Source: Pseudomonas fluvialis (GTDB lineage Bacteria; Pseudomonadota; Gammaproteobacteria; Pseudomonadales; Pseudomonadaceae). From it: DNA of 64,000 nucleotides. Below are positions 35,984 to 44,697 of this stretch, piece after piece. The notes beneath the pieces are model-generated. The model saw only the letters and a program-made list of their open reading frames with translations, ran no database searches and was not told the DNA's origin. The stretch covers positions 1 to 64,000 of the forward strand of contig NZ_JACHLL010000004.1 of assembly GCF_014207935.1 (NCBI RefSeq), written 5' to 3'. Each line of letters starts with the position of its first letter. The stretch's first letter is position 1. The position numbers and the translations under genes are program-made.

Positions 35984-36913
35984 ATGCTGGACCCCGAACG
36001 CTGCTGGCAGGCTGTGTGCGAACGTGATGCCGCGCAGGACGGTCAATTCGTCTTCGCTGTGCGCAGCACCGGCATCTTCTGTCGCCCCAGTTGCCCGGCA
36101 CGGCGGCCGCTACGCCGCAACGTGGCGTTTTATCCCGATGCCCCCAGCGCCAGCGCCGCCGGCTTTCGCCCGTGCCAGCGCTGCTCGCCCCATGGCCCGA
36201 GCCCTGCCGAGCACCTCGACGGTCTGGTGCTGGCAGCCTGCGAACTGCTGCGCAGTGAGGATCTGCCGCTGGTCGCACTGGCCGCGCGCATCGGTCTGTC
36301 GCCCTCGCATCTGGTCCGCGCCTTCAAAAGCCGCACCGGACTGACGCCCCGGGGCTGGCGTCACGCCCAGGTGGCGAACGATCCACCACGTTCGAAAACC
36401 CGCGGGGAAACCCTGAGCTACAGCCTGGCCAGTTGCCCGCTGGGCTGGCTGCTGCTGGCGGCCAGCGCCCACGGCCTGCGAGCCCTGCTGTTTGGCGACA
36501 CGCCCGATGCCGTGCTGGCCGAACTGCGCGAGCGTTTTGCCGGAGCCAATCTGCAAGAGGACGACGCCAGCCTCAAACCGGCCCTGCAGGCCGTGCTCGC
36601 TCAGTTGCAGGAACCAAGCCGCGCCGCGCATCTGCCGCTGGACATCCGTGGCACCGCCTTCCAGCAGCGCGTCTGGCAAGCCCTGCAGCAGATTCCCAGC
36701 GGGCAGACCCGCAGCTACAGCGAACTGGCACAAACGCTGGCCAGCCACCCCCGGGCGGTTGCCCGCGCCTGCGCCAGCAATCCACTGGGCCTGCTGGTGC
36801 CCTGCCACCGCGTGGTGGGCGCGGACGGCAGCCTCAGCGGCTACCGCTGGGGCCTGGCACGCAAGGCCGAGCTATTGCGCCAGGAGCAAGAAGCCGCGCC
36901 AACCCTCTCCTAG
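35984..36913 (+). CDS. ada: Ada-type DNA methyl repair protein with shortened AraC domain
   Basis: This 309-residue Ada homologue has an N-terminal Zn/methyl-phosphotriester domain with Cys33, Cys37, Cys64 and Cys67. A first helix-turn-helix (LVALAARIGLSPSHLVRAF) and a C-terminal O6-methylguanine methyltransferase with the acceptor motif LVPCHRVVG follow. Ada proteins are usually about 350 residues because the AraC module has two helix-turn-helices. Here the sequence goes from GLTPRGWRHAQV straight into the methyltransferase linker (RGETLSYSLA), so the second one is missing. Repair chemistry should be intact; transcription activation may be altered. GGAG supports the start at 35984. Confidence 0.85.
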   Translation: MLDPERCWQAVCERDAAQDGQFVFAVRSTGIFCRPSCPARRPLRRNVAFYPDAPSASAAGFRPCQRCSPHGPSPAEHLDGLVLAACELLRSEDLPLVALAARIGLSPSHLVRAFKSRTGLTPRGWRHAQVANDPPRSKTRGETLSYSLASCPLGWLLLAASAHGLRALLFGDTPDAVLAELRERFAGANLQEDDASLKPALQAVLAQLQEPSRAAHLPLDIRGTAFQQRVWQALQQIPSGQTRSYSELAQTLASHPRAVARACASNPLGLLVPCHRVVGADGSLSGYRWGLARKAELLRQEQEAAPTLS

Positions 36914-36925
36914 ACCTGCGCTGAC

Positions 36926-37062
36926 AGGCCGTTGAAAACGTTGGCGAGGCAGCCAGCGCAAGGCAAAAACAGGCGAAAAAGCGCAGTTTACGAGTGGTAA
37001 ATGAGCATTTTGAGCCTGTTTTTAACACCGCGATGGCAACGCAGGTAGTTTTTCAACGACCT
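36926..37062. repeat. 137-bp imperfect palindromic element between convergent genes
   Basis: The ends AGGCCGTTGAAAAC and GTTTTTCAACGACCT are inverted copies. Inner arms CAGGCGAAAAAGCGCAG-TTTAC and its counterpart GTAAATGAGCATTTTGAGCCTG also pair around position 36990. The whole element can fold into one long hairpin. The type is familiar as a dispersed intergenic repeat in Pseudomonas. Lying between ada and the ureohydrolase gene, both pointing at it, it could serve as a two-way terminator. Confidence 0.7.
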
Positions 37063-37063
37063 G

Positions 37064-38023
37064 CTAGAGCTTATGCCGGGCGGCGTAAAGACAGATCATC
37101 TCCATCGCCAGGGTGGCGCCGGCCAGGGCGGTGACTTCCGCGTGGTCGTAGGGCGGCGCCACCTCGACCACGTCCATGCCCACCAGGTTGATGCCGCGCA
37201 GGCCACGCAGGATTTCCAGAGCCTGATGACTGGAAAGACCGCCGCACACCGGGGTGCCCGTACCGGGGGCGAAGGCCGGGTCGAGACAGTCGATGTCGAA
37301 GGTCAGGTACACCGGGTTGTCACCGACCCGGGCGCGGATCAGTTCGGCGATCTGCTCCGGCGTGCTGCGGTTGACCTGCCGAGCATCCAGTACCTGAAAG
37401 CCCATCACATCATCGTTGGTGGTACGCAGGCCGATCTGCACCGAGCGCGCCGGATCGACCAGTCCCTCGCGGGCCGCGTGGTAGAACATGGTGCCGTGGT
37501 CGATGCGTTTCACCTCTTCGTCCGGCCAGGTGTCGCTGTGCGCGTCGAAGTGGATCAACGACAGCGTGCCGTGTTTCTTCGCGTGGGCCTTGAGCAGCGG
37601 GTAGCTGATGAAGTGATCGCCGCCCAGCGTAAGCATGGCGCAGCCGGCGGCCAGAATCCGGTCGGCATGGGCCTCGATGACGGCCGGGGTGTCCTGCGGG
37701 GTGCCGTGGTCGAAATGGCAGTCGCCGTAATCGATGCAGGCCAGCAGATCGAACGGATCGAACTCCCACGGATAGTGCCGGGCCCAGGCTGACTGGATCG
37801 AAGCCTCGCGGATGGCGCGCGGCCCGAAGCGGCTGCCCGGTCTGTTGCTGGTGGCGGTGTCGAAGGGCACGCCGCTGACCACCAGGTCCACTCCGTTCAG
37901 GTCGCGGGTATAGCGGCGGCGCATAAAGCTGGTGATGCCGGCGTAGGTCGGTTCAGCGGCGGTGCCGTACAGGCTGTCACGGGTGATGGCCTGATCGTTG
38001 TCGAAGGCTTGGTCCATGGTCAT
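37064..38023 (-). CDS. speB: Agmatinase/guanidinobutyrase-family ureohydrolase
   Basis: This 319-residue ureohydrolase has both manganese motifs: GGDHFISYP, FDAHSDTW and TFDIDCLDPAFAPGTGTP. The substrate-side EVAPPYD follows. The N-terminus ITRDSLYGTAAEPTYAG and the length of 319 resemble guanidinobutyrase (GbuA) of P. aeruginosa as much as agmatinase, so the exact guanidino substrate is open. The reaction releases urea and an amine. The start is 38023 (or 38017); the frame remains open upstream but that part is not protein-like. It lies directly after a polyamine-binding protein gene on the same strand. Confidence 0.85.
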   Translation of the reverse strand: MTMDQAFDNDQAITRDSLYGTAAEPTYAGITSFMRRRYTRDLNGVDLVVSGVPFDTATSNRPGSRFGPRAIREASIQSAWARHYPWEFDPFDLLACIDYGDCHFDHGTPQDTPAVIEAHADRILAAGCAMLTLGGDHFISYPLLKAHAKKHGTLSLIHFDAHSDTWPDEEVKRIDHGTMFYHAAREGLVDPARSVQIGLRTTNDDVMGFQVLDARQVNRSTPEQIAELIRARVGDNPVYLTFDIDCLDPAFAPGTGTPVCGGLSSHQALEILRGLRGINLVGMDVVEVAPPYDHAEVTALAGATLAMEMICLYAARHKL

Positions 38024-38075
38024 TACTCGATAAGGGGGTACAGGCCGCTCAGTGCCGGAGCAGCCAGACGGCTTT

Positions 38076-39149
38076 TCAATACTGGGTGCGGAACGCCGTC
38101 CACAACCGGGTGCGCTGGCGCATCTCGCGCAGCGGCAGGGTCTGTTCGGCGAACAGCCTGGAGCGCACTTCGGCATCGGGGTAGATATTCGGATCGCCAC
38201 TCACCGCCACATCCAGCAAGGGCGTGGCCGCGCGGTTGGCGTTGGCGAAATACAGCGCATTGGTCAGCTCGGCGATGGACTCGGGCTTGAGCATGTAGTC
38301 GATGAAAGCCCGCGCCGCCTCGGGGTGCGGCGCATCCACCGGGATGGCCATGGTGTCAAACCAGATCAGCGTGCCCTCACGGGGAATCCGATAGACAACC
38401 GAGAACGGCTGCTTGCTCTCAATGGCACGTGCAGCGGCCATGCTGGCATCGCCGGTGTAGGTTAGCGCCAGGCAGATCTCGCCCTTGGCCAGATCATCGA
38501 TCTGCCGGCTCTGGCCGATGTAGCGCAGATTGGGCTGCAGCTCGGCGAGCAGCTGCTGCACCGCCTGGAGGTCCTCCGCCGTCCCGGCATAGGGCGGACG
38601 CCCAAGATAATTGAGGGCGATGGCCACCACCTCCTGCGGCGAGTCGAGCACGGCGATACCGCAATCCTTGAGCTTGCTCGCGTACTCGGGCTTGAACAGC
38701 AGGTCGAGACTGTCCAGCTCCACGCCGGGCAGACGTTTCTCCACGGCCTGTCTGTTCAACCCCAGGCCAATGGTGCCCCAGGTATAGGGCACGCCATGGA
38801 CATTGCCGGGATCACTACTGGCCAGCTTGGCCAGCAGTTCCGGATCAAGATTGCCGCTGTTGCTCAGCGCCCCTAGCGGCTGCACGGCCTTGGCACTGAT
38901 GGCGCGAGCCAGAACGCTGGAAGACGGGAAAACGATGTCATAGCCGCTGCCACCGGTAAGCAGCTTGCTCTCCAGCACCTCGGAGCTGTCGAAAGTGTCG
39001 TATCTGACCTGAATGCCGGTGTCGCGCTGGAAGCGCTTGAGCGCCTCCTGTGGCACATAGTCGGCCCAGTTGTAGAGGTTGAGTGACGGCTCGGCCGCCA
39101 GTGACGACAAGCTAAGGGCACACAGGATGAGGCTTGCAGCAAGACGCAT
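38076..39149 (-). CDS. Polyamine ABC-transporter substrate-binding protein (PotF/SpuD type)
   Basis: This 357-residue periplasmic protein has a signal peptide (MRLAASLILCALSLSSLAA). It carries the PotD/PotF pattern LNLYNWADYVPQEALKRF, FDSSEVLESKLLTGGSGYDIV, GVPYTWGTIGLG and LTYTGDASMA. It captures putrescine, spermidine or a guanidino compound for an ABC importer whose other parts are not in the window. It sits 52 bp upstream of the ureohydrolase and probably shares a transcript, matching uptake with breakdown. Confidence 0.85.
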   Translation of the reverse strand: MRLAASLILCALSLSSLAAEPSLNLYNWADYVPQEALKRFQRDTGIQVRYDTFDSSEVLESKLLTGGSGYDIVFPSSSVLARAISAKAVQPLGALSNSGNLDPELLAKLASSDPGNVHGVPYTWGTIGLGLNRQAVEKRLPGVELDSLDLLFKPEYASKLKDCGIAVLDSPQEVVAIALNYLGRPPYAGTAEDLQAVQQLLAELQPNLRYIGQSRQIDDLAKGEICLALTYTGDASMAAARAIESKQPFSVVYRIPREGTLIWFDTMAIPVDAPHPEAARAFIDYMLKPESIAELTNALYFANANRAATPLLDVAVSGDPNIYPDAEVRSRLFAEQTLPLREMRQRTRLWTAFRTQY

Positions 39150-39290
39150 GAGAAATTCCTCGGGCAGTTGAGGTTAACCGTGCCTCTCTGGCGGAGGCTG
39201 GGGATGCCTGCATCCTGCGCTGGGCATTGCTTCGAATAAATACGAAGTGATCTACTCTGGCATCTATAGAAATCAATGTTTGGAGCCTGC

Positions 39291-40184
39291 ATGCTCAGCC
39301 AACTGCGCGACCTCGACCTGCAGCTCCTGCGCCTGTTCGTCACCGTGGTGGAAAGCGGCGGCTTCAGTGCGGCTCAGGGCGAGCTGGGCATCGGCCAGTC
39401 CACCATCAGCACGCAGATGGCCAAGCTGGAGACGCGCCTGGGCTTTCGCCTGTGCGAGCGCGGCAAGGCCGGTTTCCGCCTGACGCCCAAGGGCGAGCAG
39501 GTGCTGGCCGCCACACGCAAGCTGTTCAGCGCCATCGAAACCTTCAAGGGCGAGGCCCAGGGCATGGCCGAAAAACTGCTGGGCGAGCTGCATATCGGCT
39601 TGTCCGAGGCGCTGGCCGACGAGGTACTGGAGCGGGTCGCCGACGCCATCCGCCGTTTCCGCCAGCGCAACCAGGCGGTGCAGATCGAACTGCTCAGCGC
39701 GATGCCGGCCGAGCTGGAGCGGCGCCTGCTGCAGGGCCAGCTGCAACTGGCCATCGGCTATTTTTCCGGCGCGCAGACCACGCTGGATTACCGGCCGCTG
39801 TTCAGTGAGCAACAGCAGCTGTACTGCGGCCGCGGGCATCCCCTGTTCGGCCGCACGGACCTCCACGCGGAGGATCTGGACCGCTGCGACGGCGTGCTGC
39901 ACCCCTACCGTTTCATCGCCGCCGACGAACCCTGGCAGGCCGGCGCCAGCAGCGCGCGCAGCGAGCAGGTGGAAGGCACGCTGGCCTTCATCATCTCTGG
40001 CGCCCACATCGGTTACCTGCCCGAGCACATCGCCGCGCCCTGGGTGGCACGGGGTCAGTTGCAGGTGCTACTGCCTGCGCACCAGGGATTCAGCGTCGAA
40101 TTCCGCCTCGCCCAGCACCGCGCCCGCCAGCCCAGTGAAGCCCAGCGGGCCCTGGTCGAGGATCTGCTTAGCGCCTTTGCCTGA
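39291..40184 (+). CDS. LysR-family regulator divergent from the polyamine genes
   Basis: This 297-residue LysR regulator has the helix-turn-helix SAAQGELGIGQSTISTQMAK and a standard substrate-binding domain. GGAG five bases before the ATG at 39291 favours that start over 39276. Divergent orientation to the binding-protein and ureohydrolase genes, with about 140 bp between, suggests it controls them, as GbuR-type regulators do for guanidinobutyrate genes. Confidence 0.85.
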   Translation: MLSQLRDLDLQLLRLFVTVVESGGFSAAQGELGIGQSTISTQMAKLETRLGFRLCERGKAGFRLTPKGEQVLAATRKLFSAIETFKGEAQGMAEKLLGELHIGLSEALADEVLERVADAIRRFRQRNQAVQIELLSAMPAELERRLLQGQLQLAIGYFSGAQTTLDYRPLFSEQQQLYCGRGHPLFGRTDLHAEDLDRCDGVLHPYRFIAADEPWQAGASSARSEQVEGTLAFIISGAHIGYLPEHIAAPWVARGQLQVLLPAHQGFSVEFRLAQHRARQPSEAQRALVEDLLSAFA

Positions 40185-40261
40185 GGGCTGTTACCGCTAC
40201 AAGCCGCCCCAGCGCCTGACCGATTTGCCATCTTTGTCGGCGGTTATGACGCTTTATTCTC

Positions 40262-40277
40262 TAGACCGACCGGTCTA
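40262..40277. promoter_or_regulatory. TetR operator TAGACCG-AC-CGGTCTA
   Basis: A perfect 7-bp inverted repeat with a 2-bp centre ends 11 bp before the start of the TetR gene. The TAGACC/GGTCTA half-sites are typical of self-repressing TetR regulators of the LmrA/YxaF group. Confidence 0.85.
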
Positions 40278-40288
40278 CATATACACCC

Positions 40289-40888
40289 ATGAACACACAC
40301 ACCCTCAGTACCCGCGACAAACTGATCGCCGCCATGGCCGATGCGCTGCAGCGCAAAGGCCTGCATGGCGTTGGTCTGAATGAATTGCTGAGCCAGGCGC
40401 AAGCGCCCAAGGGCAGCCTCTATCACCACTTCCCCGGCGGCAAGACAGAGCTGGCGGTGGCGGCGATCGAGTACCTCGGCACCCGTATCGATGCCTTTGT
40501 CGAGCGCCTGTTCAGTGAACATCCCGAACCGCTGCAGGCCCTGCGCCGCTGGCTCGACGGCGGCCTGCAACAACTGGAAGCCAGCCGTTTCAGCCGGGGC
40601 TGCCCGCTGGCCACGGTGGCCCTGGAGAGCGGCCCGGAAGACGTGGAAATCCGTGCCGCCCTGGCCAACTGCTTCGTGCGGCTGCGTCAGGCCCTTGGCC
40701 GGCAGATCGCCTCCATGGGCTACCCGCCGGCCAGTGCCAACCAGTTCGCCAGCTTGTTCGTTGCTCTCTATGAAGGCGGTCTGCTGCAAGCCCGCGTGGC
40801 CGCCGATGGCCAACCGCTGCTCGATGCCGCCAATGCCCTGTTCGAGCTGCTCCAACACTACCCCCGGGAGATGCGCCATGAAGCCTGA
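40289..40888 (+). CDS. TetR/AcrR-family regulator (LmrA/YxaF type)
   Basis: This 199-residue protein has the helix-turn-helix GVGLNELLSQAQAPKGSLYHH, FPGGKTEL and the C-terminal pattern SRGCPLATVALESGPED of the LmrA/YxaF subgroup. Its stop lies inside the next gene (11-bp overlap). The operator immediately upstream indicates it represses its own operon, including the hydrolase and perhaps the thioesterase. Confidence 0.88.
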   Translation: MNTHTLSTRDKLIAAMADALQRKGLHGVGLNELLSQAQAPKGSLYHHFPGGKTELAVAAIEYLGTRIDAFVERLFSEHPEPLQALRRWLDGGLQQLEASRFSRGCPLATVALESGPEDVEIRAALANCFVRLRQALGRQIASMGYPPASANQFASLFVALYEGGLLQARVAADGQPLLDAANALFELLQHYPREMRHEA

Positions 40889-41762
40889 AGCCGCCATCCG
40901 CCAGGAACGCCTGGACCTCACCGCCGCCGATGGCTACCCGCTGGTGGCCACCCTCTATCACGCACCACAGCCCCGCGCCCGCCTGCTGATCGGCGGCGCC
41001 ACCGGCGTGCCACAGGGCTTCTACCGGCGCTTTGCCGAGTACGCGGCGCAACGCGGCTTCACCACCCTGAGCGTGGATTACCGTGGCATCGGCCAGTCCA
41101 AACAGGGCAGCCTGCGCGGTTTTGATATGCAGTACCTGGACTGGGCCTGGCACGACCTCGCGGCCGGCCTCGATCACCTGCACGGCGATGACCTGCCCAC
41201 CTACATGGTCGGCCACTCGTTTGGCGGTCATGCCTTTGGCCTGCTGCCAGGTCATGAGCGAGTGGCCGGTTTCTACACCTTCGGCACCGGTGCCGGCTGG
41301 CACGGCTGGATGCCGCGCGGCGAGCGCCTGCGCGTGCAGCTGATGTGGAATCTGGTCGGCCCGCTGATCGTGCGGCGCAAGGGCTACCTGGCCTGGAGCA
41401 AGCTGGGCATGGGTGAGGACCTGCCGCTGGGCGTGTACCAGCAATGGAAACACTGGTGCCGCTTCCCCCGCTACTTCTTCGAAGACCCGGCCATGCCGGG
41501 TATGGCCGAACGCTTTGCCGCCGTGCGCACGCCGATTGTCGCCGCCAACACCCTCGACGACCTGTGGGCGCCACCTGCATCGCGCGATGCCTTCATGGCC
41601 CACTACCGCAATGCGCCCTACCAGGCCCGCACCATCGACTCGCCGGCAGAAGGCTTGGGCAACGTCGGCCATATGGGCTACTTCCGCTCCAGCAGCCAGC
41701 CCCTGTGGGACGAGGCACTGAACTGGTTCGAACAACTGCACAGCAACCGTCGCGCCGCCTGA
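40878..41762 (+). CDS. Alpha/beta-hydrolase
   Basis: This 294-residue alpha/beta-hydrolase has the oxyanion strand LLIGGATGVPQGFY, the DYRGIGQS loop, a nucleophile elbow GHSFGG (Ser about 115) and a late GHMGYF that may supply the catalytic His. It belongs to the COG4757-like esterase group. The substrate is unknown. Overlap with the TetR gene shows it is translated with its regulator. Confidence 0.8.
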   Translation: MKPEAAIRQERLDLTAADGYPLVATLYHAPQPRARLLIGGATGVPQGFYRRFAEYAAQRGFTTLSVDYRGIGQSKQGSLRGFDMQYLDWAWHDLAAGLDHLHGDDLPTYMVGHSFGGHAFGLLPGHERVAGFYTFGTGAGWHGWMPRGERLRVQLMWNLVGPLIVRRKGYLAWSKLGMGEDLPLGVYQQWKHWCRFPRYFFEDPAMPGMAERFAAVRTPIVAANTLDDLWAPPASRDAFMAHYRNAPYQARTIDSPAEGLGNVGHMGYFRSSSQPLWDEALNWFEQLHSNRRAA

Positions 41763-41797
41763 GCAGGCCGCCTAAAGCAGAACTAAGGAGAAAACGG

Positions 41798-42229
41798 ATG
41801 AACCCGCAACAGATGAGCGGCCTGCAGATCATGCAGGCCTTTGCCGCCGGGCACTTCCCCAAGCCCGGCATTGCCAAGACCATGCCCATGGAAATCGAAA
41901 CGGTGGAAACCAACCGCGTGGTCTTCGCGGTGACCGCCGACGAGCGCCACACCAACCCGCTGGGCGGCGTACACGGCGGCTTTGCCGCCACCGTGCTGGA
42001 CTCGGTGACCGGCTGCGCCACCCACACCGCACTGGCCGCTGGCGAGAGCTACGGCACCATCGAACTGAACGTGAAGATGAGCAAGGCCATCCCCTTCAAC
42101 CGCACCCTGCGCGCCGAAGGCAAGGTGATCAACGTCAGCTCGCGCCTGGTCATCTCCGAAGGCAGCATCCGCGACGAAGACGGCACCCTCTACGCCTACG
42201 GCACCGCCACCTGCATGATCCTGCGCTGA
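41798..42229 (+). CDS. PaaI-family hotdog thioesterase
   Basis: This 143-residue hotdog-fold protein has NPLGGVHGGFAATVLDSVTGCA, the PaaI active-site region in which Asp activates water on an acyl-CoA. VNVSSRL-like and ATCMIL strands complete the fold. AAGGAG precedes the ATG at 41798. It follows the hydrolase by 35 bp and is probably the third gene of the TetR-controlled unit. Its acyl-CoA substrate is unknown. Confidence 0.85.
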   Translation: MNPQQMSGLQIMQAFAAGHFPKPGIAKTMPMEIETVETNRVVFAVTADERHTNPLGGVHGGFAATVLDSVTGCATHTALAAGESYGTIELNVKMSKAIPFNRTLRAEGKVINVSSRLVISEGSIRDEDGTLYAYGTATCMILR

Positions 42230-42292
42230 GCCCACGGTCAGGCCGAGGCCAGCAGCTACGCTCAAGGCATAGCCTGCGCCGCGGAGTCTGTC

Positions 42293-43669
<1,377 letters not shown>

Positions 43670-43681
43670 AGAGCCGCCGAC

Positions 43682-44494
43682 TCAGCGCGGCTCGCGCCCA
43701 TAACGAAATCCGGCACCGACCCAGACAGGCATGCCAGCCTGCAACTGCTGGTAGCCCCGCACATAGAAGCCTTCCTCGTTAAGTTCGCGGAACGTGCGCT
43801 CCAGCAGCTCGCGGTCAGCCGCTGGCAGGCTGATCTTGCTCAGATAGATGCCGGTAGTGCCCCACTCAAGATCATTGATGCCCTGTCCGGACAGGCCTTC
43901 GTTCAGCCCCAGCTGCTCCGCCTCGGTGGTGACAATGGAAGCCATCACAATGGCGCCATCAACTCGCCCGGCCTGCAGCATCCGCAGCATGGTGCCGGGA
44001 TCCTTGACCAGCGCCAGTTGCCCGCGTGCCTCCAGAACATGAACCAGCCCGGCTGTCAGCGGCCCATAGTCATGCCCGCGGACAAAGGCAAAACGCAGGC
44101 CGGAAGCAAGAATGGACTTGGAGGAGTCCAGTTTCAGAGGGGCCGACCTGAGACTGAGCAGGGAGACACCTTCCATCACAAACTGGTCGTAAAACACACC
44201 CGACTCATCGCGCCAGTCAGCCTGAATGGCGCCAGGAACGACATCGGCCTGAGCATGCGCCAGCATCCACCAGGCCCGCGCGCGCGGCACATCGATGTAG
44301 ACAAAGCGGCAGCCGGTGCGACGACTGACTTCATCGAGGTAATCGACTGAGATTCCCCCGCGCTTGCCGTCGACCAGCCGCAGATCGACGCCCACGTCAC
44401 TGAAGGGCACCAGGATGTCGCGGGTGCATTCAGCCTGTGCAACCCCCAACAACAGTTGAAGCAGCACCACGCCAAGCATGCGCTGGACAGACAT
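43682..44494 (-). CDS. Periplasmic solute-binding protein (SBP_bac_3 type)
   Basis: This 270-residue protein has a signal peptide ([21 protein letters not shown]). Its bilobed binding-protein sequence ([27 protein letters not shown]) resembles the family-3 amino-acid-binding fold as found in stand-alone periplasmic sensors. No transporter gene adjoins. GAGGAGG precedes the start. It runs against sdaA and is bracketed by two copies of the sdaA 3' end, suggesting it was inserted between sdaA and phoX. Confidence 0.8.
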   Translation of the reverse strand: MSVQRMLGVVLLQLLLGVAQAECTRDILVPFSDVGVDLRLVDGKRGGISVDYLDEVSRRTGCRFVYIDVPRARAWWMLAHAQADVVPGAIQADWRDESGVFYDQFVMEGVSLLSLRSAPLKLDSSKSILASGLRFAFVRGHDYGPLTAGLVHVLEARGQLALVKDPGTMLRMLQAGRVDGAIVMASIVTTEAEQLGLNEGLSGQGINDLEWGTTGIYLSKISLPAADRELLERTFRELNEEGFYVRGYQQLQAGMPVWVGAGFRYGREPR

Positions 44495-44661
44495 ACGACC
44501 TCCTCACACGAGATGCAAGCTCGGTGCAGGAAGCGTAGCACTACGGATATCCCTCTTGAGAAAGGTCCCCCGGGACACTACCCAATTGCCAAATGACAGA
44601 TGCGGGGCCTGCAATGGAAATTATCAACGCTCCACGCATGGCCCCGCATGACCGTCTGCCT

Positions 44662-44682
44662 GTGAACATCATCGAGTGCTGA
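44662..44682 (+). repeat. Copy of the sdaA 3' end
   Basis: Twenty of 21 bases equal the last 21 bases of sdaA (43649-43669), encoding VNIIEC and its stop in the same orientation. Upstream flanking sequence does not match the rest of sdaA. The remainder of 44495-44697 shows nothing else recognisable. Confidence 0.75.
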
Positions 44683-44697
44683 GCAGGCAGCAGCGCC

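Noticed and set aside
37064..38200. Ureohydrolase start 59 codons further upstream
   Set aside because: The extra N-terminal sequence is Arg/Cys/Pro-rich shadow of the binding-protein gene; family proteins start near MDQAFDNDQ.
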